This document shows, piece after piece, positions 17,601 through 25,139 of a stretch of DNA of 64,000 nucleotides. A model generated the notes under the pieces. That model ran no database searches. It was not told the origin of the DNA and worked only from the letters and a program-made list of their open reading frames with translations. Source of the stretch: Acinetobacter bohemicus ANC 3994 (lineage in GTDB: Bacteria > Pseudomonadota > Gammaproteobacteria > Pseudomonadales > Moraxellaceae). The position numbers were made by a program, and so were the translations under genes. The stretch spans positions 1,032,349-1,096,348 of the forward strand of contig NZ_KB849164.1 of assembly GCF_000367925.1 (NCBI RefSeq). The letters are read 5' to 3'. The stretch's first letter is position 1. Every line of letters begins with the position of its first letter.

Positions 17601-18410
17601 TTAAATCATTACTCTAATTTCATAAGCCGTATTTTGAAGTAAAGGTAAAATACTCTGAATGAGATATTCCGCTGTAACACGGTTAACTTGTGACATACAG
17701 TTCAATGCTGCAATGGTTTTACCTTGACGGTCTAACACTGGTACAGCAATTGCAATAACCCCAAGTTCGTGTTCTTCTTTTGATAAGCAATAATTTTGCT
17801 GAGTCACGTGATTAAGCGCCTGATAAAATGCCGATTCATCTTGGAGTGTAAAAGGGGTTAAACGTTTTAAACCATATTTATTGAACCAATTTTTTTGTTC
17901 TTCTTGATTTAAAGCTGCGAGCAAAACTTTACCTGTAGATGTTGCATGAGCAGGCAAACGATTGCCCAAATGCATACCATCAGGACTGGCGCGCATATTA
18001 TCTTGCTGGGGTAAAAAACTGCGTGCAATGGGCACAATTTCATCATCATCTAAAACGACAATTGAAAAAGTCAGCGTGGTTTGCATACACAGAATATTTA
18101 AAATAGGCTGGGCAACTTTGGGTAAATGTGCAGAACTTAAATAAGAACTCGAAAAGCGTAGAACTTTATGGGTTAACCAAAAAGAATGTTCGTCCGTTTC
18201 CAAATAACCTAAAAACTTTAAAGTTCGTAAGTAGCGTCTTGCCGCAGTACGGCTGATTCCTGTACGTTCAGCAATTTGAGTTGCATTGAGCTTTTGCCGA
18301 TCAATCCCAAACGCTTCTAACAAAGCTAAGCCTTTGGCAAGTCCAGAAATATAATCATCATTTGTGATGGTTTCACCTGAAGTCTTATTTTCAATTAAAT
18401 CATAGCGCAT
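17601..18410 (-). CDS. pobR: IclR-family activator PobR
   Basis: 269 aa IclR regulator, divergent from pobA. Helix-turn-helix LNATQIAERTGISRTAARRYL near residues 42-62; C-terminal effector domain with LGNRLPAHATSTGKVLLAAL. In A. baylyi PobR binds 4-hydroxybenzoate and activates pobA. The reading frame extends upstream to 18494, but the ATG at 18410 is preceded by AGGATG and aligns with the PcaU start region, and a longer start would place the coding region across the operator at 18459-18486. About as long as PcaU (274 aa) and plainly its paralogue. Confidence 0.92.
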   Translation of the reverse strand: MRYDLIENKTSGETITNDDYISGLAKGLALLEAFGIDRQKLNATQIAERTGISRTAARRYLRTLKFLGYLETDEHSFWLTHKVLRFSSSYLSSAHLPKVAQPILNILCMQTTLTFSIVVLDDDEIVPIARSFLPQQDNMRASPDGMHLGNRLPAHATSTGKVLLAALNQEEQKNWFNKYGLKRLTPFTLQDESAFYQALNHVTQQNYCLSKEEHELGVIAIAVPVLDRQGKTIAALNCMSQVNRVTAEYLIQSILPLLQNTAYEIRVMI

Positions 18411-18458
18411 GAAGCATCCTTGCTGATAAAGCATCAATTTATGATGTTTTGTCCGGTA

Positions 18459-18486
18459 TACGGTCAACATCACCGTAATACGGTGA
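18459..18486 (+). promoter_or_regulatory. Probable PobR operator
   Basis: Perfect palindrome TCACCGTA / TACGGTGA around a single A at 18470-18486, plus a third half-site TACGGTCA at 18459-18466, exactly 20 bases before its direct copy. The palindrome is 71 bases upstream of pobA. This matches the known design of the PobR site in Acinetobacter (inverted repeat plus third copy). Confidence 0.8.
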
Positions 18487-18556
18487 ATATTCACGTTTTA
18501 CTATAGCTGAAATTTTATAAAAAATTTAGTTTAAGTAGATAGGACAGGGAGCATAA

Positions 18557-19774
<1,218 letters not shown>

Positions 19775-19791
19775 TTTAACTTTGTATGAAT

Positions 19792-19818
19792 AAAAAACCA
19801 GCAGCAAGCTGGTTTTTT
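19792..19818 (+). terminator. Terminator of pobA
   Basis: Perfect 11-bp stem AAAAAACCAGC / GCTGGTTTTTT with a 5-base loop; symmetrical A and T runs make it able to work in both directions. Confidence 0.85.
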
Positions 19819-19932
19819 ATTCTTGTATTTAACAAAATTCATTTTGAAGAACAACACTTTTGAATAAATAAAAACGTGTAGAAATAATAATATAGAGAGT
19901 ATTTATATGCAATTAACGAAACTTAGGTTTCC

Positions 19933-20379
19933 TTAAATTGATATTTTTTTAAAAGCGATTAATTTGGGATGTAATATTTGCACTGCTTCAGCATGTTGAT
20001 TTTTAGTTTCACATTTAAAAGTTACCAGTGCCTGATTTGGTTTTGATTTCGAGGGTTTAATTTCAATAATTTCTGATTCAACCGATAAAATATCAGTCGC
20101 TCGCGTGGGTTGGGGCCATACAAGATCTCCACCAGCCCCAATAATGCCATGATGTAAATTTAAACTTTTGACTAGTAGTCGCATGGTAATCGCAGCAGTA
20201 TGCCATCCACTTGCAGCTAAGCCTTTAAAAAAAGTATCTTCTGCTGCAACAGAATCTAAATGAAAGATTTGAGGATCAAATTCCTGAGCATATTGAATAA
20301 TTTTTTCTTCACTTAAAGCATAAGATTCACTGACAAATTTTTGCCCTACGTATAAATCATCTAAAAAAAGTTGAGTCAC
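19933..20379 (-). CDS. MaoC-like hotdog-fold dehydratase
   Basis: 148 aa single-domain MaoC/(R)-specific enoyl hydratase-like protein. The hydratase pattern is visible: DPQIFHLD (catalytic Asp/His pair region, ~35-42), then GLAASGWHTAAITMRLL (~53-69) with the conserved Gly-Trp-His. These proteins usually hydrate enoyl-CoA or related thioesters, or act in branched acyl metabolism; the substrate is unknown here. It is divergent from a MarR regulator across a 100-base region that holds a 14-bp palindrome, so it may be the regulator's target. Confidence 0.8.
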   Translation of the reverse strand: MTQLFLDDLYVGQKFVSESYALSEEKIIQYAQEFDPQIFHLDSVAAEDTFFKGLAASGWHTAAITMRLLVKSLNLHHGIIGAGGDLVWPQPTRATDILSVESEIIEIKPSKSKPNQALVTFKCETKNQHAEAVQILHPKLIAFKKISI

Positions 20380-20447
20380 TTTTTCTTTCCTTATCTAAAA
20401 ATATTTAAAATTGTATAAAATGATTGCATATATTTGCATATACAACT

Positions 20448-20461
20448 ATTGTATATACAAT
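20448..20461 (+). promoter_or_regulatory. Candidate MarR operator
   Basis: Perfect 14-bp palindrome ATTGTATATACAAT, 18 bases before the marR start and 68 bases before the divergent hydratase. A related TTGCATATACAA lies just upstream at 20434-20445. Size and AT-rich symmetry suit a MarR dimer. Confidence 0.55.
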
Positions 20462-20479
20462 ATTTTGGTAAATTTCAAT

Positions 20480-20923
20480 ATGCACGAAGTAAAAGAAGAA
20501 TTAAGACAAAGCTGTACCAGTTATAAAGTCAGGAAATTAATGCGTGAGTTATCCCGTCATTATGATACTGAGTTAAGCCATGTTGGTTTAAAAACCACAC
20601 AATATGCTTTGCTTAATACTGTGTATAAAGTCGGAACTATTCGCCCGACAGAATTATCAAATATGATGAGATTAGATAATTCAACATTGACGCGTAATAT
20701 TCAGGTGATGGTATCGCATGGCTTTTTAGCTTTGGAAAAAGGGCAGGATGAACGCAGTCGTGAAATTTCAATTACCGATTTAGGTCGCGAAAAAAGAAAA
20801 GAAGCCTATGTTTACTGGGAAAATGCACAGCAGAAAATGAATCATTTAATGGGACACGATAAGGTGCAAGCACTACATGCCTTAATCAATGAAGCATTAA
20901 TTGCATTAGATACTGATAAATAG
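20480..20923 (+). CDS. MarR-family transcriptional regulator
   Basis: 147 aa winged-helix protein. The MarR core is clear: helices around LKTTQYALLNTVYKVGTIRPTELSNMMRLDNSTLTRNIQVM and the wing ALEKGQDERSREISITDLGREK. The frame is open upstream to 20411, but that part runs through the AT-rich palindromic operator region and reads like non-coding sequence (MYKMIAYICIYNYCIYN), so ATG 20480 (MHEVKEELRQ) was chosen. Divergent from the MaoC-like gene. Ligand unknown; aromatic or CoA-thioester ligands are common for MarR proteins beside such enzymes. Confidence 0.8.
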   Translation: MHEVKEELRQSCTSYKVRKLMRELSRHYDTELSHVGLKTTQYALLNTVYKVGTIRPTELSNMMRLDNSTLTRNIQVMVSHGFLALEKGQDERSREISITDLGREKRKEAYVYWENAQQKMNHLMGHDKVQALHALINEALIALDTDK

Positions 20924-21246
20924 AAACTTTAAACAATCTAGTGTTAGTGCAACGGCGCATAAATAGCTATGTCAAAGGTAGAAGTATGCGCTTTAGCTTC
21001 ACGTATTTTGTGCCAGATCATTTTTATTATTCATTGATTCAACTTGATTCCAACAAGTTGAATCAATGAAAACCTGATTGGTTCGTTGAGCCTAACCAAC
21101 AATTAATGATCGTTATAAAAATCTGTCTTTGAACTATGAAAATGAGTTTTAAGTTCTTTATGGAATTTAAGGATAGTTTACTAAAGAAACTTTTATGAAT
21201 GCAAATCTAGTAAAAATCACTTATTTATCAAATATATAATTATATC
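20924..21246. other. Gene-free spacer with a perfect 17-bp inverted repeat
   Basis: No convincing ORF on either strand. The one structure seen is a perfect 17-bp inverted repeat, 21030-21046 against 21054-21070, with a 7-base loop; the arms read TTCATTGATTCAACTTG and its complement. No T run follows it. The rest is AT-rich sequence leading into the left cruciform of the mobile element. Confidence 0.6.
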
Positions 21247-21350
21247 ATTTCGTATAATGTAGCCGAAGATTATGTTACATAGCTGATTTGCAATGATATT
21301 TCTCACATGCAAATCAGCGTTATTTAACATCAATCTTCATTATGCGAAGT
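21247..21350. repeat. Left cruciform with XerC/XerD-like arms
   Basis: Forward half: ATTTCGTATAA (21247-21257), a 12-base spacer, TTATGTTACAT (21270-21280). Reverse half, read on the minus strand from 21350: ACTTCGCATAA, six bases TGAAGA, then TTGATGTTAAAT. Between them a perfect 11-bp stem GCTGATTTGCA (21282-21292) / TGCAAATCAGC (21308-21318) closes a 15-base loop. In single-stranded form the whole 104 bases would fold into a hairpin whose stem is a dif-like site. Confidence 0.75.
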
Positions 21351-21391
21351 TGATGGGCAGGGTGGTTAGTAGTCAGGATCAACAACTATAA

Positions 21392-21586
21392 TTAATCGTC
21401 TTTTTTTAGTATCTCAGCTCTATATTTCATCACATCTTCTGTTTTTAAATCCTTTAAATATTTTCTTATTAATGAGTGTATTAAGTCAGATTCTTTAATT
21501 CTGATTTTTGTTTCAAACATCATTTCCAATGCTGCTTCTTTGATCATTTCTTCTTCGTCATCTCTTAATCTAACTGTAACTGCCAT
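21392..21586 (-). CDS. Ribbon-helix-helix (CopG/Arc-like) DNA-binding protein
   Basis: 64 aa. Starts MAVTVRLRDDEEEMIKEAA, the beta-strand plus helix arrangement of RHH repressors; the second helix is around KESDLIHSLIRKYLKDL. AAAAGGATAG precedes the ATG. Divergent from the rest of the element's genes, the position of a phage regulator controlling the lysogeny or replication promoter. An imperfect inverted repeat CATATC / GATATG at ~21611-21642 in the intergenic region is a possible binding site. Function inferred from fold and place. Confidence 0.6.
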   Translation of the reverse strand: MAVTVRLRDDEEEMIKEAALEMMFETKIRIKESDLIHSLIRKYLKDLKTEDVMKYRAEILKKDD

Positions 21587-21702
21587 ATAGCTATCCTTTT
21601 AAAGTAGGGCACATCATATCTGATTTATATTTTATGATATGTTGCGAAATCACAAATTAGATATTATAAAGTCTATAAATATCATTTGTGATAAATCATA
21701 AA

Positions 21703-21960
21703 ATGAACAATGAACAATTATTTTTCAATAATAAGCTCGAATTTACACAAGCAGCTTTTAACCGTGTTGCAGAAATTGTTTCTCAACAAGGACAGGTGGC
21801 TTTAGAGAATTTTGTCCCTGCTTTAAATACTCAGTATTGCTTAGAGCATCTTGCTTTTGTTGCATCTGAATATTCATACGACTATTCATTCATTGACGCT
21901 CATTTAAAGAATTACAAAGCAGCAAATGCAGACTTGTCAGAGTTTGGAGGGGAAGCTTAA
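21703..21960 (+). CDS. Small protein of unknown function in the satellite element
   Basis: 85 aa, acidic, starting MNNEQLFFNNKLEFTQAAF. No recognised domain, signal peptide or membrane segment. It precedes rep in the same direction, separated by a few bases from a second ATG (21964) that has a purine-rich AGGGGAAG leader. A GTG start at 21688 would add five residues. In filamentous-phage modules this position often holds a small regulatory or replication accessory protein, but nothing in the sequence fixes a role. Confidence 0.5.
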   Translation: MNNEQLFFNNKLEFTQAAFNRVAEIVSQQGQVALENFVPALNTQYCLEHLAFVASEYSYDYSFIDAHLKNYKAANADLSEFGGEA

Positions 21961-22013
21961 AAAATGAACAATGTACGTAAAAACACAGGGGATATGCCTC
22001 AGATGACCCCCTT

Positions 22014-22039
22014 ATAAGATGGGGGTATAAGATGGGGGT
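22014..22039 (+). repeat. 13-bp tandem duplication at the rep start
   Basis: ATAAGATGGGGGT occurs twice back to back (22014-22026 and 22027-22039). The GGGGG of the first copy falls six bases before the ATG of the second and so doubles as a ribosome site for the 22032 start. Confidence 0.9.
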
Positions 22040-23212
22040 ATCGAATTTACAACCACAAACAGCAGAGTTCACTTTTCCTCGTAAATTAGACAACTGCAAA
22101 CTTGTTTCTACAGAGGAAGGTGTTAAACCAGTTTTATTCTCAGTTCCTTGCGATATAGATTCTGTTGCAGCAGTTGATTGGGTTACATTTTCATTTGGTG
22201 TTGAAACTGGTGATCATAAATATTTAAATCTTGATCCTGAATTTGTCGAAGCTGCTTTAACTGACTGGATTGAAACATATTTAGATCAGCTTTTATTTGA
22301 GATTTTTGGTTTTGGTCTTGGTGTTAAACGTGATCGTGGAATGCATTTCCATGCTTATAGTTATGAATTACAAGATGGTTTAGGCATGGTTTTGTATGGA
22401 CATGCTAATAAAAAATATCTATACAAATTAATGGCTCAGGTTGCGCTATAGCTCGTAAAGGTTGGGAATCTCAGCTCTATAAATTTTTAACTCGTGTTTG
22501 TTCTCGTCCAAAACTAAACCGTATTGACCTTGCACATGATGATTTTGAAGGTGTTCATTTAAATGTTGATATTGCTAACCATTGGGATGAAATAGACGGT
22601 TTTTGGTGTGGTGGTAAAGAACCTAGTGTTGAACATAAAGGCAACTGGAAACGTCCGAACGGTAAGGGTAGAACTCTTGTAATTGGTACACGTGAATCAG
22701 GTAAATACCTACGTATCTATGAGAAAGGTAAAAAAGAAGGCGATATTTTAAGTCGTTGGACACGTGCAGAGGTTGAGTATAAATCTTCTGACCGTGATTT
22801 ACCCTTTGATGTTTTGTTATATCCATCTAAGTATTTTGTTGGTTCTTATCCATGTTTTGAATGGCTTGCTCAGGAAATCCGTGAACAATTTCAGACTCCT
22901 GAGCGCATAAAAACTGTTAAAAAACAAACAGAAATAAATTAGGATAAAGCTATTCAGATCACTAAGAATCAGTTTGGTAAATATATTCGTCAATTCTCTA
23001 AAATAATTGAACCTAATGAATTGATTAACTTGCTTTCATCATCAAAAGACGTTGTTCCAAAGCGTCTAAAGTTCTCACATGCTGCTGTTATGCAGTCTAT
23101 TCGTATCAATAAACCAATTGAATCACACATTGATGAATGGCCTTTATTTGTTGGCGTTCCATTGGTGAATCAATCTTCATATAAGGAATTTATTAATGAA
23201 GTTCGTATCTGA
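22032..23212 (+). pseudogene. Broken RstA/pII-like rolling-circle replication initiator
   Basis: The reading frame from ATG 22032 gives 139 residues with the Rep_trans/RstA opening AAVDWVTFSFGVETGD and GVKRDRGMHFHAYSYELQDGLGMVLYG, then stops at 22449. The remainder continues in another frame from about 22439 (CAIARKGWESQLYKFL, RPKLNRIDLAHDDFEG, LRIYEKGKKEGDILSRW, VGSYPCFEWLAQEIR) until a TAG at 22940-22942, after which the same frame resumes to a TGA ending at 23212. So one frameshift (a missing base fits) and one in-frame stop separate it from a ~390-aa protein. The true N-terminus may have been at ATG 21964 (MNNVRKNTGDMPQ), now out of frame next to the tandem duplication. The intact homologue would nick the phage plus-strand origin. 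Confidence 0.8.
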
Positions 23213-23495
23213 CATCACGATTTTGGGTGCAAAGCAATCTAAAGGCGAATTTGATGGTCGAAAGTTTGATTCAACTAAACTTTTTTATCAGGCTGATTTA
23301 AAGACTGGAGAAAACTTTGTCGGTCAAGTTGGTGAATCTATTACTTGGGGAACGTCTTTTAATTTTGAACGTATCAAGCACATGAAGTTTCCAGTCACTT
23401 TAAAAGGTACGTTTGAGATGGTTTCAAATGGTAGTCAATCAACTTTAATTCTTCATGATTTAGTTTTGCCTGCAACAGAATCAGCTAAAAACTAA
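23196..23495 (+). CDS. Small phage-type protein overlapping rep, candidate ssDNA-binding protein
   Basis: 99 aa (MKFVSDITILGAKQSKGEF...). The ATG lies inside the 3' end of rep, 17 bases overlapping, with AAGGAA at 23180 as ribosome site. Predicted as mostly beta strands with basic and aromatic residues; in filamentous-phage modules the gene directly after the replication initiator is the RstB/gene-V-like single-strand DNA-binding protein. I recognise the position and size, not a definitive motif. The reading frame is intact although rep is broken. Confidence 0.55.
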   Translation: MKFVSDITILGAKQSKGEFDGRKFDSTKLFYQADLKTGENFVGQVGESITWGTSFNFERIKHMKFPVTLKGTFEMVSNGSQSTLILHDLVLPATESAKN

Positions 23496-23533
23496 TAGAA
23501 AAGCCTTTGTATATCAAAGGCTTGAATTACATT

Positions 23534-23561
23534 ACTTCGTATAATGTATATTATGTTAAAT
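23534..23561 (+). other. dif: Chromosomal dif site (XerC/XerD recombination site)
   Basis: 28 bases: left arm ACTTCGTATAA (XerC side), six-base centre TGTATA, right arm TTATGTTAAAT (XerD side). The centre and right arm are identical to E. coli dif, and only four positions of the left arm differ (24 of 28 identical). It is the only perfectly spaced 11-6-11 copy in the window; the other three XerC/D-like copies have spacer or arm indels. Therefore it is the best candidate for the functional chromosome-dimer resolution site. Confidence 0.82.
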
Positions 23562-23684
23562 AGAATATCTAAGACTGTGGCCTACACAACCTCAGTTGTA
23601 GCCACAGCTCAACATCATGAATCTGGACAAGTTTATTCATGATGTTGAGTAGCTTGTGTAACATAATATACGTTATGCCGAAAT
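23534..23684. repeat. Right forked cruciform containing dif
   Basis: The dif at 23534-23561 faces an inverted dif-like copy at 23656-23684 (minus strand: ATTTCGGCATAA, CGTATA, TTATGTTACAC, one extra G in the left arm). Two smaller hairpins lie between: CTGTGGC...GCCACAG (23575-23607) and a perfect 15-bp stem CTCAACATCATGAAT / ATTCATGATGTTGAG (23608-23622, 23635-23649). The layout is the forked hairpin described for CTXphi single-stranded attP. Confidence 0.78.
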
Positions 23685-23692
23685 CTGACGCG

Positions 23693-23896
23693 CTATCTCA
23701 TGCGTTCAACATGATGATCGAATTTAATAAAGAATTGTTTTAAACGGTCTATTTCTGAATCTTTGTCTAAATCTGAATTTTGCAGTTGTTCTATTACGGT
23801 CTCCAGTAGATCGCGCATGTACACATAATCAGCCTTGGTTAAAACACCTTTTGATCTATCGTAGCCGACCATTTTAAAAATATGTCTGTTCATCAA
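23693..23896 (-). CDS. Short hypothetical protein
   Basis: 67 aa, MMNRHIFKMVGYDRSKGVLTKADYVYMRDLLETVIEQLQ..., charged and probably helical, with no domain I recognise. It begins nine bases past the right cruciform. No good ribosome site. It may be a host gene fragment or part of a lost element; coding status is uncertain. Confidence 0.35.
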   Translation of the reverse strand: MMNRHIFKMVGYDRSKGVLTKADYVYMRDLLETVIEQLQNSDLDKDSEIDRLKQFFIKFDHHVERMR

Positions 23897-23998
23897 TCTT
23901 TACCGGCATATTATCTATGGACTGTGGTTTCTTGTTTCTGGTAAATCTACTTTTTATTATTTAATGCTTTCCTTAATGATTTGAATCACGAATTGGAA

Positions 23999-24937
23999 TT
24001 ATAAAAAATACTCTGTATCACTCTGAATTTTAGGCGAAATATGTTGCTCAACCCACGTTAACCATGCTCTTGTTTTAGCATCTATAAAATGACGTGATGG
24101 TAGTAAGGTATAAACACCAATATCAGGTGATCTCCAATCGGCTAAGACACGGCGTAATCGTCCAGTACGTATAGCCTCAATTACCGTAAAGGTTGGAAGC
24201 AATGCAATGCCCATATCTTGCTGTACCATGTCCAGTAATAGTTCTGGCGTATCTGCAATCAATGGCCCCGTAATATCGATTTGATACGAACAACTATTTT
24301 CACTGACGAGATGCCATTGCGGTGTAATAGATGGGTTCACCAATCTTAAACATGCATGTTTTTGTAGATCATCTAATGATTTCGGTTCGCCATATTTTTC
24401 TAAATAGGCTGGTGATGCGCAAAGTAATGAAAAGATTGTCCCAATTCGACGCGCCATAAATCTTGAATCAGCCAAAGATTCCGTGAGATATAAACTGACA
24501 TCAATTCCTTTAGCTAAAAGGTCGGGTACATTTTGCGAAGTACGGTATTCAACTGTAAGTTCTGGATAGGTTTGACAGAACTCTGCCAGCATCGGAGACA
24601 CATAATGATGACCAAAACTGGCCATACTTAAAACACGTAACCTGCCCTGCGGTTTGGTTGCCATTCCCATGGCTTGAGCTTCGGCTTCTTCCACCATTGC
24701 CAGCACTTGACGGCATTGCTCTGCATAAGTTGCACCAATATCGGTCAACGCATGCTGTCTTGTAGATCGTTGTAGTAATTTTGTTCCTAAGCGCCCTTCT
24801 AACTCGCTAATGAGTCGGGACACTTGCGCTGTTGTCAGTTCCATTTGCTCTGCGGCAGCCGTAAAGCTTCCACTATCAATGACTTTTAGGAAAGCATGCA
24901 TTGCATGGAGTAATCCACCATCAAGATTTTTGCGCAT
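23999..24937 (-). CDS. LysR-family transcriptional regulator
   Basis: 312 aa. Typical N-terminal winged helix (ALHAFLKVIDSGSFTAAAEQMELTTAQVSRLISELEGRLGTKLLQRSTR, ~11-60) and a C-terminal type-2 periplasmic-binding-like effector domain. Divergent from the indolepyruvate oxidoreductase gene with a 202-base intergenic region, so most likely its regulator; the effector is not predictable from sequence. I see no clear T-N11-A box I would stake a claim on. Confidence 0.85.
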   Translation of the reverse strand: MRKNLDGGLLHAMHAFLKVIDSGSFTAAAEQMELTTAQVSRLISELEGRLGTKLLQRSTRQHALTDIGATYAEQCRQVLAMVEEAEAQAMGMATKPQGRLRVLSMASFGHHYVSPMLAEFCQTYPELTVEYRTSQNVPDLLAKGIDVSLYLTESLADSRFMARRIGTIFSLLCASPAYLEKYGEPKSLDDLQKHACLRLVNPSITPQWHLVSENSCSYQIDITGPLIADTPELLLDMVQQDMGIALLPTFTVIEAIRTGRLRRVLADWRSPDIGVYTLLPSRHFIDAKTRAWLTWVEQHISPKIQSDTEYFL

Positions 24938-25139
24938 AACGTAAATATGTTTTTCTTAATTACGCATTGTTGCACCAGTCTGGATCACCCACAATGACAT
25001 TAGTGTACATACATCGAACAGTTCTACGGTCTTAAATGAACTGATCAATATTTTTCTCAGTATGTCATTTACTCCAAATATTCAACCGGATGTTGAAATA
25101 AGAAAGTAGCTCGAACTACAAAATTCTAAGGAGACATAA

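Larger units (their letters stand above)
21247..23684. mobile_element. Decayed dif-integrated filamentous-phage satellite (Xer-exploiting element)
   Basis: A 2.4-kb block bounded on both sides by long imperfect cruciforms that contain XerC/XerD-like arms (21247-21350 and 23534-23684). Inside, in order: a leftward ribbon-helix-helix protein, then a rightward unknown small protein, a broken RstA/pII-like Rep and a small protein overlapping its end. No coat, assembly or recombinase gene is present, as in RS1/TLC-type satellites that use the host XerCD and a helper phage. The right boundary contains the intact dif. The Rep gene has at least two disabling lesions, so the element is probably unable to replicate. 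The assignment combines direct sequence features with known biology of CTXphi-like elements. Confidence 0.72.

Noticed and set aside
21247..23684. Interpretation of the XerC/XerD-like sites as plasmid pdif modules
   Set aside because: The surroundings are chromosomal catabolic and housekeeping genes, the intact site matches chromosomal dif, and the cruciform boundaries are typical of phage attP, not of simple pdif sites. Kept only for the 29.5-kb scar as a possibility.
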